DNA from: Bacillota bacterium
GTDB lineage: Bacteria; Bacillota; Clostridia; Lachnospirales; Lachnospiraceae
DNA length: 64,000 bases
NCBI GenBank assembly: GCA_023395555.1
Contig: JAEWYQ010000054.1
Span: forward strand, 29,403 to 93,402
Direction: 5' to 3'
Made by a program: the position numbers and the translations under genes. Positions within the stretch are counted from its first letter, which is position 1, and the number at the start of each line of letters is the position of its first letter. Positions 36,301 through 44,585 of this stretch are shown here, in pieces. The notes under the pieces are model-generated. The model worked only from the letters and a program-made list of their open reading frames with translations, ran no database searches and was not told where the DNA came from.

Positions 36301-37017
36301 GTGGATACGCTTGAGCTAATAAGAAGATCCAGGGAAGGCGATAAGGAAGCCCGGGATCGTGTTGTAACGGAGAATGTGGGACTGGTATGGAGCATTGTCC
36401 GAAGGTTTGCCAACCGGGGGCATGAGATGGAGGATCTGTTTCAGATAGGCAGCATCGGTTTAATTAAAGCAATTGATAAATTTGATTCCTCCTACGAGGT
36501 TAAATTCTCAACCTATGCCGTACCGATGATCACAGGAGAGATTAAGCGTTTCTTACGTGATGACGGAATGATTAAGGTAAGCAGATCATTAAAAGAGAGT
36601 GCGGTAAAAATCAGAGCAGTCAGAGAGAAGTATGGAAATCTCCATGGCAGGGAACCGACTTTGGAGGAGATTGAGGAAGAACTGGATATTGACAGGGAAG
36701 AAATTATTATGGCGCTGGAAACCGGTGCGGAAGTAGAATCATTATACAGAACCATATACCAGGGGGATGGGAGTCCCATATTTTTGATCGATAAGCTGGC
36801 AGAAACAAAGGATGAGAGCGAAAATTTGGTGGACAGGCTTGCATTAAGGGAAATCCTTGCTTCTTTGGACGAGAAGGAACAGGAAATCATCAGGCTTCGA
36901 TACTTTAAAGATAGAACACAGACGGATATTGCAAAGGAACTGGGAATTTCTCAGGTGCAGGTGTCCCGTATGGAAAAAAGAATATTAAAAATAATGCGGG
37001 AAAGACTGGGGGCATAG
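36301..37017 (+). CDS. sigF: RNA polymerase sporulation sigma factor F
   Basis: GTG 36301 follows GGAGAGAGG by six bases and gives 238 residues; the ATG at 36262 overlapping spoIIAB has no ribosome site. Regions: 2 (LVWSIVRRFANRGHEMEDLFQIGSI split over the core-binding helices), 3 (VSRSLKESAVKIRAV) and 4 (TQTDIAKELGISQVQVSRME). It directs the first forespore-specific transcription and is kept inactive by SpoIIAB. The order spoIIAA-spoIIAB-sigF is conserved in endospore formers. Confidence 0.96.
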   Translation: MDTLELIRRSREGDKEARDRVVTENVGLVWSIVRRFANRGHEMEDLFQIGSIGLIKAIDKFDSSYEVKFSTYAVPMITGEIKRFLRDDGMIKVSRSLKESAVKIRAVREKYGNLHGREPTLEEIEEELDIDREEIIMALETGAEVESLYRTIYQGDGSPIFLIDKLAETKDESENLVDRLALREILASLDEKEQEIIRLRYFKDRTQTDIAKELGISQVQVSRMEKRILKIMRERLGA

Positions 37018-37038
37018 GCGAATATGCAGGATTTACCA

Positions 37039-37067
37039 GTATAGGAAGAGTTTTAAATCACATAATA
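37039..37067 (+). promoter_or_regulatory. Forespore-type (sigma F/G) promoter before the spoVA genes
   Basis: GTATA (37039-37043), a 17-base spacer and CATAATA (37061-37067) agree fully with the known sigma G pattern GHATR-N17/18-CATWHTA. It lies 22 bases after the sigF stop and reads toward the small membrane protein and spoVAC. Confidence 0.65.
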
Positions 37068-37088
37068 TAATATAAGATTAGCATTAGA

Positions 37089-37134
37089 AGCATCAGTAAT
37101 GATGGATGATAGAAGAATCCTTATTACTGATGCT
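37089..37134 (+). other. Long hairpin in the leader of the spoVA transcript
   Basis: A perfect 12-bp stem (AGCATCAGTAAT with ATTACTGATGCT) with a 22-base loop is followed by ATTTATTTTG. It may end sigF read-through or shape the 5' leader made from the forespore promoter just upstream. Confidence 0.6.
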
Positions 37135-37189
37135 ATTTATTTTGAAAAAATGGTAAGCAAGATTTTAGAATTGGAGTGTGAAGGCAGCT

Positions 37190-37363
37190 ATGTCAGTAAA
37201 GAAAAAAATATTCTGGGTTACCGCGTTTATCGTCTTTATGGCGGTGGCTATTGTGCTATGTATGGAGCTATTCGGAGCCGGAAGGGAAATGGAATTCGAC
37301 GGGACACTGGTGAACAGAGAGGGCGGAGTATGGACTTTGCTGACAGGCCTCCTTATCACATGA
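37190..37363 (+). CDS. Small single-helix membrane protein upstream of spoVAC
   Basis: ATG 37190 (GTG 37178 also possible) gives 57 residues: a basic start, one helix (IFWVTAFIVFMAVAIVLCMEL) and a short tail with EFDGTLVNREGG, then a hydrophobic end. A weak GAAGG lies before it. It is placed between the forespore-type promoter and spoVAC, 48 bases before the latter, which suggests forespore expression. Family unknown. Confidence 0.5.
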   Translation: MSVKKKIFWVTAFIVFMAVAIVLCMELFGAGREMEFDGTLVNREGGVWTLLTGLLIT

Positions 37364-37411
37364 TTGACTGATAGATAGAAAGAAGATTTTAAGACAAGGA
37401 GAAGGAAAGCG

Positions 37412-37915
37412 ATGGGAAATCAGAAGAATGAGTCTGTGTCCAGAATACTAAAGGAGAAGGATACGCAGAAGAGAAATGAGCTTTACAATGATTATGTGAA
37501 GCAGACGACCCCCAAATTCAGCACGGTAAAGAATCTGCTGAAAGCATATGTTGTTGGGGGAGCAATCTGCACCCTGGGACAAGCCTTTATTGCCTATTAT
37601 AAATATATGGGAGCGGAGGAAGAGCTGGCGAAGTCCTATAATACAGTCACGCTGGTATTTCTGTCCGTATTGCTGACCGGACTGGGATTTTATCAGAAGC
37701 TGGCGAAGTTCGGCGGTGCAGGTACTCTTGTGCCGATTACGGGATTTGCTAATTCTGTTGCGGCGCCGGCGGTGGAATATAAGAAGGAGGGTCAGGTCTT
37801 TGGCATTGGCTGTAAGATATTCACCATAGCGGGGCCCGTAATTCTCTATGGTATTTTCTCGACCTGGCTGCTGGGGCTGATTTATTATATCATGAAATTG
37901 ATGAAACTTGCGTGA
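37412..37915 (+). CDS. spoVAC: Stage V sporulation protein AC
   Basis: A 167-residue membrane protein after AAGGAGAAGG. It shows the SpoVAC pattern LLKAYVVGGAICTLGQA, GFYQKLAKFGGAGTLVPITGFAN and a C-terminal pair of helices. SpoVAC acts as part of the inner-membrane channel that moves dipicolinic acid into the spore and out during germination; it has mechanosensitive activity in Bacillus. First of spoVAC-spoVAD-spoVAE. Confidence 0.96.
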   Translation: MGNQKNESVSRILKEKDTQKRNELYNDYVKQTTPKFSTVKNLLKAYVVGGAICTLGQAFIAYYKYMGAEEELAKSYNTVTLVFLSVLLTGLGFYQKLAKFGGAGTLVPITGFANSVAAPAVEYKKEGQVFGIGCKIFTIAGPVILYGIFSTWLLGLIYYIMKLMKLA

Positions 37916-37968
37916 ATGCACAGGTTTCCGGGCAGGACAGAATAAATCGTGGAAAAGAGGAATAATCT

Positions 37969-39021
37969 ATGGCATTACAGGAACAAAATAAAACAAAAAT
38001 GGTTGGCAGGCAGAGTATTCAATTTATCAATCCCCCTTGTATCCTGGCCGCTTCCTCCGTTGCAGGCAAGAAGGAAAGCGAAGGGCCGCTGGGGACACTG
38101 TTTGACGAGGTGGAAGAAGACCCCATGTTGGGTAAGAAGACCTGGGAGGATGCGGAAAGCGAGCTGATGAAAAGGGCCGCACAGAAAGTAATTAAAAAGG
38201 CAGGCCTGATAAATCAGGATATCCGTTATCTGGTAGGAGGAGATCTCCTGGGACAGTTGATTGCTACCTCCTTCGGCATTGCAGAACTGGAAATCCCAAT
38301 GCTGGGAATCTACGGGGCCTGTTCCACCATGGGAGAAGCGATGACAGTTGCCTCGGTTCTGGTGGACGGGGGCTTTGCGGACCGGGTTCTGGCCATTACT
38401 TCAAGCCATTTTGCAGGAGCGGAAAAGCAGTTTCGCTTCCCCCTGGATTATGGTAATCAGAGACCCTATTCCGCGTCCTGGACGGTTACGGGAAGCGGCG
38501 CTGTCATTCTGGCGGACCGGAGCCTGGTGCCAGGAACCCAGGGAGAACCCATAGTGGTCAAGGGTGCCACCATTGGAAAGATCACAGATTATGGATTGAA
38601 GGATTCCATGAATATGGGAGCTGCCATGGCGCCGGCAGCGTATGAGACAATTAAGCAGAATTTTGAAGATTTTGGAGTGGGGCCGTCCTATTATGATAAA
38701 ATTATCACCGGAGATCTGGGTTATGTAGGAAAGAATATACTGATTGATTTGCTGAAGGAAAAAAATTATGATATATCGGCAAACCATATGGACTGCGGCA
38801 TTGAAATCTTTGATAAAGATCAGCAGGATACCCATGCGGGCGGAAGCGGCTGCGGCTGCTCTGCCATAACCTTCACCGCCTATGTATTGAAGCAGCTTAA
38901 GGAGGGACATTGGAAGAGAGTTCTTTTTCTTCCCACAGGAGCTTTACTGTCCCAAGTGAGCTTTAACGAGGGAAATACCGTTCCCGGTATCGCTCATGCC
39001 GTCATTGTAGAAAGGAGCTGA
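37969..39021 (+). CDS. spoVAD: Stage V sporulation protein AD
   Basis: A 350-residue soluble protein with a thiolase-like fold (GIYGACSTMGEAMTVASVLVD, GGSGCGCSAITFTAYVL, GALLSQVSFNEGNTVPGIAH). SpoVAD sits on the spore inner membrane and binds dipicolinic acid. It follows spoVAC after 53 bases and is 3 bases from spoVAE, so it is translated with it. Confidence 0.96.
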   Translation: MALQEQNKTKMVGRQSIQFINPPCILAASSVAGKKESEGPLGTLFDEVEEDPMLGKKTWEDAESELMKRAAQKVIKKAGLINQDIRYLVGGDLLGQLIATSFGIAELEIPMLGIYGACSTMGEAMTVASVLVDGGFADRVLAITSSHFAGAEKQFRFPLDYGNQRPYSASWTVTGSGAVILADRSLVPGTQGEPIVVKGATIGKITDYGLKDSMNMGAAMAPAAYETIKQNFEDFGVGPSYYDKIITGDLGYVGKNILIDLLKEKNYDISANHMDCGIEIFDKDQQDTHAGGSGCGCSAITFTAYVLKQLKEGHWKRVLFLPTGALLSQVSFNEGNTVPGIAHAVIVERS

Positions 39022-39024
39022 CGT

Positions 39025-39381
39025 ATGGATTACATTAAAGCATTTCTGGTAGGTGGGGCAATCTGCGCAGTGGTTCAGATACTGCTGGATAAGACGAAGC
39101 TGTTACCCGGAAGAGTCATGGTAATTCTGGTATGTACCGGAGCGGTTCTGGGAGCGGTAGGCATCTATGAACCCTTTGCCGAATGGGCCGGGGCCGGGGC
39201 CGGAGTTCCGCTGACCGGTTTTGGCAATGTACTTTTCAAAGGAGTAAAGGAAGCGGTGGATAAGGAGGGCTTCATCGGTATCTTCAAGGGAGGATTTACT
39301 TCCTCCTCCGTGGGGATCTCGGCAGCGATTATTCTATCCTATATTGCCTCCTGGTTCTTCGGACCGAAGATGAAATCCTGA
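39025..39381 (+). CDS. spoVAE: Stage V sporulation protein AE (SpoVAEb type)
   Basis: A 118-residue membrane protein with about four helices and the SpoVAE pattern FLVGGAICAVVQILLDKTKLLPGR split at the N-terminus, then GAGAGVPLTGFGN and GGFTSSSVGISAAI. Part of the dipicolinic acid channel. It overlaps spoVAD in all but name (3-base gap) and is followed by a terminator. Confidence 0.95.
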   Translation: MDYIKAFLVGGAICAVVQILLDKTKLLPGRVMVILVCTGAVLGAVGIYEPFAEWAGAGAGVPLTGFGNVLFKGVKEAVDKEGFIGIFKGGFTSSSVGISAAIILSYIASWFFGPKMKS

Positions 39382-39395
39382 CAGAGAAACTAAAA

Positions 39396-39434
39396 ATCAG
39401 CTCCCCGTTAAGCAGCAGGGGAGCTGATCCTTTT
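39396..39434. terminator. Bidirectional terminator between spoVAE and the PBP1A gene
   Basis: An 11-bp stem (ATCAGCTCCCC with GGGGAGCTGAT) with an 11-base loop has CCTTTTG on its right and, on the minus strand, TTTTTAG. It can end both convergent units. Confidence 0.9.
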
Positions 39435-39463
39435 GTGCATCCATTCTTTATTGATTATCTGCT

Positions 39464-42184
39464 CTAGGGAAGCCGCAGAGAATTCGGAATACTAAAATTA
39501 ATGCTGTCCGGATTCTCGTCCTCCGGGACCTCATCCTCATAGGGCTGATCATCCTCAAATAACTCGTCGTCTTCAAAGATATCCTCCGGTATCACAGGAT
39601 CGGGAACCTGTTGTGTTGTATGGATCGGACAGGATTCACTGGGATAGAGATAGGGGGTATCCTCCGTCTTGCCGGTTTCCGTCTTATTCAGGAACACAAC
39701 GTCTTTCACCTCGGGACAGAACTCCGTAGCCAGTTTGTTGGATTGTGCACAAACGGAAGCCTTGACATGGATATCGCAGTACTCCGTAGGCTGTGTGCCC
39801 TTTGCAAAATACTCCACCCGTGTACTGTCTCCGCCCAGATAGTGATCGCATATCCCTTCAACGGCAAGCTTGCCGGACTTGGTGCAGATTCGGGCGGTAA
39901 CCACGGATTCGGGAACCGTAAAGGATTTTGTCTCCAGGTTCTTCTGTATATGGAGCTGTTCCATAATGGCTTTCCATATTTTCCGGTTATAGGTTCTGTC
40001 TGTCTGAGACTTGTTGTTGTCAAAACCGGACCATATGGTGGCGGTATAATAAGGGGAGAAGCCGGAGAACCACAGGTCATTATAATCCGATGTGGAACCC
40101 GTCTTACCGGCAACCGGCATATCGATGGAGGTAAGGCGGAGGTTCTTGCCTGTTCCAATCTTCACCACATCCTCCATTGCACTGGTCAGGAGAAATGCGG
40201 TGGATTCCTTCATGACCTGCTCCTGCTTCGGTGTTTTGGTTAATAAGACCTTGCCGTTATGATCCAGAATCTTGGTGTAAAAGATGGGCTCGGTATACAC
40301 CCCGTTATTCGCGATGGCAGCATAGGCCGCAGTTAATTCCAGATTGCTTACACCGTCTGTAAGGCCGCCCAGAGCCAAGGGATAGTTGATATCGGATACG
40401 ACACGGCCGTCTGCTTCTTTACGGGAGTCTACCAGTGAGGTAAAGCCTAATTTCAGAAGGTAGTCATAGCCCAGCTCCGGCGTGATGTCAACCAAGGTTT
40501 TAACCGTAACAATATTCATGGAATTATAGATGGCTTTGCGAAATGTGCTGAGGCCTTCGTATTTTTTCGTGGAGGTCCAGTTGTTCACCTCTTTCTGGCG
40601 GCCCGGGTAATAGTAGGGGCCGGAATCGTCCTGAACGCTGGCCAGGGTAAAGCCGGCACTGTCAAGGGCGGGAAGGTAGGTGGATAAGACCTTAAAGGTA
40701 GAGCCGGGCTGCCGTACAGTGTTAGTGGCACGGTTCAAGGTACGGTTGCCGATTTTCTGACCGCGTCCGCCTACAATGGCAACAATTTCCCCGGTATGCT
40801 GATCCATTATCACGAGGGAGGTCTGGGGCTGGATCGTCATGATGGGCTTTTCACCCAGAAGAGTGTCTCCCTCCTCTAACATGGCTTCGCGGAAAGCATC
40901 AATTTTGGCCTGCATATCTTCCTTATCAAGAAAAAGCAGGGAGAATTTGCTGCCGTCCTGGTCTGCATATAAGCCGTCGGGATCATTATAATCTTTATAG
41001 TATTCCAGCAGATCATTGCTGTGATAATGAACAATTGTCTTATCTTTATCATTTTTTTGAATGGAAAGAGCATAGGAGAGTTCCCAGAAGGAATTTCCCA
41101 TTTCCGGGAAGTTGGCTTCATCGGAAAATACCCCGTCACAGATCGCCTGTATCTCAGAATCCTGGGTGGTATAGATGCTCAAACCGCCGCTGTACAGCAG
41201 GGTATAAGCCTGAGCCTGGGTATATCCAAGCTCGGTCTGCAGATCCTCCAGCACCTGTTCGATCAGCTCATCTATAAAATAGGTGTAAAAAGAGGTGGTG
41301 TCCAGCTCTTCATTTACTGTCTGAATCCGGGAATACACATCGTCAGCCATGGCAAAATCATGCTCTTCCTGGGAACAGTGACCCAGCTGCAGCATTTTGT
41401 CCAGAATAGCGTCCCGGCGCTCCTTGTTCCGTTCAGGATAAGTGATAGGGTTACGATATACCGGAAGCTGGGCAATGGCAGCAATGGTAGCTGACTCCGA
41501 CAGAGTCAGATTCTTCGCATCCTTGTTAAAATACCGGCGTGCGGCAGTTTGAATTCCCAGGGTTCCGTTGCCCAGATTAATGGTGTTAAGATAATACTCC
41601 AGAATAGTATCTTTGTCTAATTTATTCTCCAGCTGGACGGCAAGATACTGTTCCTGAATCTTACGTTCCAAACGTTCCATAAAAGAGGCTTCCCGGCCTC
41701 CGTCAAATACCTGGTTCTTCAGAAGCTGCTGTGTGATGGTGCTGGCACCCTGGCTGAAATCCCTGGATTTCAAGCCGATAAAAGCAGCACGGAAGATCCC
41801 CTTTACATCGATTCCCTGATGCTCATAGAAGCGTTCATCTTCAATACTGACAAAGGCATATTTCACATATTCCGGCAGCTCCGACAGGGAGACATATACC
41901 CGGTTTGCCTGAGCGCCGATCAGGGTTTCAATGGGACGGCCCTCCTTGTCAAATATGGTGGTGGTATATCCGGTAGGAACCACGTTGATCTGGGAGATGT
42001 CGGGAGAACTGTCAATCAGCCCTTTGACAAAACCCAGGCCGGAGAAAGTGCCGACAATGATTACGAATATAAATAATACAATACACAGGCGAAACAGGGT
42101 AATTCTTATCTTCGAAGAAAGCCGCCTGGAAGTTGACTTTATATAATGTTGTTTTGATTCAATCCCTCTTCTGCTATAATCCAT
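39464..42184 (-). CDS. Class A penicillin-binding protein (PBP1A type)
   Basis: ATG 42184 is chosen because GGAG lies six bases before it (906 aa); ATG 42196 is upstream. One N-terminal helix, then the GT51 glycosyltransferase domain (SIEDERFYEHQGID, GASTITQQLLKN) and the transpeptidase domain with STFK, SMN and KTGSTSDY boxes. It polymerises and cross-links peptidoglycan outside the membrane. The C-terminus has a Cys-containing region and ends in a very acidic Glu/Asp/Pro tail (about 45 residues) of unknown use. A palindrome shared with the SpoIID-like gene lies 36 bases upstream. Confidence 0.96.
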   Translation of the reverse strand: MDYSRRGIESKQHYIKSTSRRLSSKIRITLFRLCIVLFIFVIIVGTFSGLGFVKGLIDSSPDISQINVVPTGYTTTIFDKEGRPIETLIGAQANRVYVSLSELPEYVKYAFVSIEDERFYEHQGIDVKGIFRAAFIGLKSRDFSQGASTITQQLLKNQVFDGGREASFMERLERKIQEQYLAVQLENKLDKDTILEYYLNTINLGNGTLGIQTAARRYFNKDAKNLTLSESATIAAIAQLPVYRNPITYPERNKERRDAILDKMLQLGHCSQEEHDFAMADDVYSRIQTVNEELDTTSFYTYFIDELIEQVLEDLQTELGYTQAQAYTLLYSGGLSIYTTQDSEIQAICDGVFSDEANFPEMGNSFWELSYALSIQKNDKDKTIVHYHSNDLLEYYKDYNDPDGLYADQDGSKFSLLFLDKEDMQAKIDAFREAMLEEGDTLLGEKPIMTIQPQTSLVIMDQHTGEIVAIVGGRGQKIGNRTLNRATNTVRQPGSTFKVLSTYLPALDSAGFTLASVQDDSGPYYYPGRQKEVNNWTSTKKYEGLSTFRKAIYNSMNIVTVKTLVDITPELGYDYLLKLGFTSLVDSRKEADGRVVSDINYPLALGGLTDGVSNLELTAAYAAIANNGVYTEPIFYTKILDHNGKVLLTKTPKQEQVMKESTAFLLTSAMEDVVKIGTGKNLRLTSIDMPVAGKTGSTSDYNDLWFSGFSPYYTATIWSGFDNNKSQTDRTYNRKIWKAIMEQLHIQKNLETKSFTVPESVVTARICTKSGKLAVEGICDHYLGGDSTRVEYFAKGTQPTEYCDIHVKASVCAQSNKLATEFCPEVKDVVFLNKTETGKTEDTPYLYPSESCPIHTTQQVPDPVIPEDIFEDDELFEDDQPYEDEVPEDENPDSINFSIPNSLRLP

Positions 42185-42219
42185 AAAAATCTCCATTCTG
42201 TTAACACACGGATACGATC

Positions 42220-42240
42220 AGGAACCGGAAGCATGTTCCT
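42220..42240. promoter_or_regulatory. Palindrome AGGAAC-N9-GTTCCT upstream of the PBP1A gene
   Basis: A perfect 6-bp inverted repeat with 9-base spacer, 36 bases before the PBP1A start. The same core and spacing occurs at 29251-29271. The stretch 42185-42609 (425 bases) holds this site, an A-rich stretch at 42420-42445 and the promoter of the next gene; no gene was seen in it. Confidence 0.45.
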
Positions 42241-42473
42241 TTCTATTATATCAAAGATGTCTCATGAAATAAAGCTTTAATTTCTGGGCAACCCAGAAAA
42301 TTCCAAATTAATCAAAGGAGGACATAGTGCCAGGGCAAGTTGGATAAAAATTCAAAATAAAATCGTTTTGATTTATAAAACGGGAAATAGAACAAAAATC
42401 ATGGGCTTTCGAACTATTTCGCTGACGAAAAAACAAAAAAACCCATAATGAAAAAGTTGGATTCGAGGGGGTG

Positions 42474-42547
42474 TGTCGAAATATATAAAAGTCCATAGGA
42501 TGGTGCGTTAAATCAAATTTGATCAACATATATTTCCTCTGTATAAT
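42474..42547 (+). promoter_or_regulatory. Sigma-A type promoter with Spo0A box and palindrome
   Basis: TTGATC (42519-42524), 17 bases, TATAAT (42542-42547). A perfect Spo0A heptamer TGTCGAA is at 42474-42480. The 12-bp palindrome ATCAAATTTGAT (42512-42523) overlaps the -35 element and may be an operator. Confidence 0.45.
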
Positions 42548-42609
42548 AAAGTCATCAGCCGTCAGCAGAAATCATTTTTTAATTTTATGAACATGGGGGT
42601 AAAGCTAAG

Positions 42610-42906
42610 ATGAAACAGGTACAGCTGATTTTTAGCAAAAAGGTATTGCTGGAAAACGAACAAAGCATGCAACTGGATTATTGTCTGATGGAGAGCAGCT
42701 CGGAGGATGAACATGCGACCCCTTACTATGGGGTCCAAATCTCAAAGTATCTGGGGGACACAGTTGAGAAGGATGAAATTGCAGGTCTTTCTTCTTCAAG
42801 AGAGGAGGCAGTATCCATTCTGGAAAAGCTATATCAATTTGACGTTACACCGATTTCAATGGTTGAAATCGTGGATGAACTGGCGGAACAGGTATTACTT
42901 GTATAG
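42610..42906 (+). CDS. DUF6514 family protein
   Basis: A 98-residue soluble acidic protein after GGGGGTAAAGCTAAG. The family pattern is seen in LDYCLMESSSEDE, PYYGVQISKYLGD, GLSSSREEAVSILEKLYQ and VTPISMVEIVDELAEQVL. DUF6514 proteins are common small proteins of spore-forming Clostridia with no known role. A perfect Spo0A box in its promoter fits a sporulation-linked role. Divergent from the PBP1A gene. Confidence 0.85.
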   Translation: MKQVQLIFSKKVLLENEQSMQLDYCLMESSSEDEHATPYYGVQISKYLGDTVEKDEIAGLSSSREEAVSILEKLYQFDVTPISMVEIVDELAEQVLLV

Positions 42907-43013
42907 TATTACCGCTACAAATTACGAATACAGAGCATTAACATGAAATGGATAACGTGATATAATAACAGGATATATTTACATAGAATTATGAGCATAG
43001 AACAGCCAAAGGA

Positions 43014-43676
43014 CTATAAATCGTAATCAAAAAGGTGTATTTTACCATCCAGTATGGTGAAGTACACCTTATCTAATTCTACGGGGATAACCAGGCCGTT
43101 GGTAAGCTCGGATACCTTTTTCATAAAGCGGGAATGCTTGCCGGGGGGAACCAGCAGTTCAAGGCGGACGACATCAGTATATTCACTGGACAGCAGAGTA
43201 AGTTGTTCCTGGCCGATATAGTACTGGAACTTTCCGATCAGATTATAATCTGTCTCCAGCTGAAGCCGGATGCCGAGTTCTTTCCGGATGATCGTACTGT
43301 TCTTTAGCCCCTCAAGAACCGCTGACTGATAGGCTTTCACCAGGCCGCCGGTTCCCAGCAGGGTTCCTCCGAAATACCTTGTGACCACAACAACCAGATT
43401 CGTAAGCTCCTGGGCCAGCAGGATATCCAGCATGGGCCTGCCTGCGGTTTTGCTGGGTTCTCCGTCGTCGGAGCAGCGCATCAGAGGCTGTTCGGTTCCG
43501 ATGATATAGGCGGAACAGTTATGGCTTGCATCCCAATATTTTTTCTTCCGCTCTTCGATGATGCCCAGCGCTTCCTCCTCCGTTCCGGCAGGGCATACTG
43601 TGGCGAGAAAGCGGGATTTCTTCATAACAAATTCGCCGAAACCGCCTTCATAAACCGTTTTAAAAGCTTCTTTCAT
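43014..43676 (-). CDS. YigZ/IMPACT family protein
   Basis: A 220-residue protein with the UPF0029 N-terminal domain (KKSRFLATVCPAGTEEEAL, DASHNCSAYIIG, DDGEPSKTAGRPML, RYFGGTLLGTGGLVKAY) and the C-terminal ferredoxin-like domain. Eukaryotic IMPACT binds the Gcn1 regulator; bacterial YigZ has no firm function. Single gene, divergent from the VanZ-like gene. Confidence 0.94.
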   Translation of the reverse strand: MKEAFKTVYEGGFGEFVMKKSRFLATVCPAGTEEEALGIIEERKKKYWDASHNCSAYIIGTEQPLMRCSDDGEPSKTAGRPMLDILLAQELTNLVVVVTRYFGGTLLGTGGLVKAYQSAVLEGLKNSTIIRKELGIRLQLETDYNLIGKFQYYIGQEQLTLLSSEYTDVVRLELLVPPGKHSRFMKKVSELTNGLVIPVELDKVYFTILDGKIHLFDYDL

Positions 43677-43764
43677 TGCAGCAAAACTCCCTTCTATTTT
43701 ATGAGTAAGTATGGTATCATGAGATGGGCCGGCGATTCAGAGCCTTGGCCCTGGAGGTATATTC

Positions 43765-44325
43765 ATGATTATAAAGAAATTATCCTGGCTGCCGGCAGTG
43801 ATTATTATGGGACTGATCTTTTCCTTTTCCGCAAAACCGGCGGAAATATCGGGGGAAAGCAGTCTGGAAATATCCCGTACGATCGTAAAAATATATGAGC
43901 AGGTCACTGATATCCAAATAGAAGGCGCCGACCGGAGCAGGACTCTGGAACAGATGGACCATATTGTCCGCAAGACAGCGCATTTTATGGAATATGCGGC
44001 ACTGGCGGCGGCTATCGCCTTTCATTTTATCCTATCCGCAGGACGTAGCCTATCCGCAGAGGGTAACCGATCCGCGGAAGATAACCGATCCGCGGAAGGC
44101 GCGGATAAAGCATTTCGGGCCAGGAGACTGGGAGTGTCGTTCCTGATTGCTTCCCTGTATGCGGCAACGGATGAATTCCATCAGACCTTCGTCCCGGGAA
44201 GAAGCGGCCAGCTCAGCGATGTGATACTGGATAGCTGCGGAGCGGCTGCCGGTGTGGTCTTCTTTGCCCTGCTCCTGTATATCATAGATAAAGTGCGGAA
44301 CAGGCCGGTGCATAGGATTAAATAA
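43765..44325 (+). CDS. VanZ-like family membrane protein
   Basis: A 186-residue protein with about four helices and VanZ motifs: KTAHFMEYAALAAAIAFHF, YAATDEFHQTFVPGRSGQLSDVILDS split over the second half. VanZ gives low teicoplanin resistance in enterococci; chromosomal relatives have no known role. ATG follows GGAGGTATATTC. Between helices 2 and 3 is an 18-bp tandem repeat adding Ser/Ala/Glu-rich residues. Its end overlaps the convergent DUF4250 gene by 8 bases. Confidence 0.9.
   Translation: MIIKKLSWLPAVIIMGLIFSFSAKPAEISGESSLEISRTIVKIYEQVTDIQIEGADRSRTLEQMDHIVRKTAHFMEYAALAAAIAFHFILSAGRSLSAEGNRSAEDNRSAEGADKAFRARRLGVSFLIASLYAATDEFHQTFVPGRSGQLSDVILDSCGAAAGVVFFALLLYIIDKVRNRPVHRIK
44033..44104 (+). 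repeat. Four 18-bp tandem units inside the VanZ-like gene
   Basis: Four in-frame units of 18 bases, each with TATCCGCAG or GATCCGCGG, encode LSAGRS, LSAEGN, RSAEDN and RSAEGA. They extend a cytoplasmic or extracellular loop. Copy number may vary between strains by slippage without breaking the frame. Confidence 0.85.
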
Positions 44326-44503
44326 CGGGGGCAAACCGGTTCCCGTCCCGGAGATAGGTATAGCCAATTCCGGCCAGAATGGCTTCCAACTCGGTCTGGT
44401 CTATATTTAAGCTCCGGCATAAATCCTCCAGGCTGCGGAATTCATCTCTGAGCTTGGTATTAATGTAACTTAATAATATATGGGGGTCTTTTGGCAGTTT
44501 CAT
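44318..44503 (-). CDS. DUF4250 domain protein
   Basis: A 61-residue protein beginning MKLPKDPHILLSYINTKLRD with SLEDLCRSLNIDQTELEAIL, the DUF4250 pattern; it resembles a small helix-turn-helix fold. AGGAGAATTT precedes the ATG on the minus strand. Function unknown. It is convergent with and overlaps the VanZ-like gene. Confidence 0.85.
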   Translation of the reverse strand: MKLPKDPHILLSYINTKLRDEFRSLEDLCRSLNIDQTELEAILAGIGYTYLRDGNRFAPVI

Positions 44504-44585
44504 AAATTCTCCTGTTCTGTTTTAATGACACTTACTATTATGCATATTCTTGTGAAAATTACAAGCCATAGGAATGGAGGCAATT

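Noticed and set aside
37099..37371. 90-residue frame over the small spoVA-linked protein
   Set aside because: It begins inside the hairpin and has mixed composition; the overlapping membrane protein frame is more plausible.
35286..42508. 12-base string GATGGTGCGTTA before spoIIAA and before DUF6514
   Set aside because: Repeated 12-mers are expected by chance in 64 kb, and there is no further similarity around the two copies.
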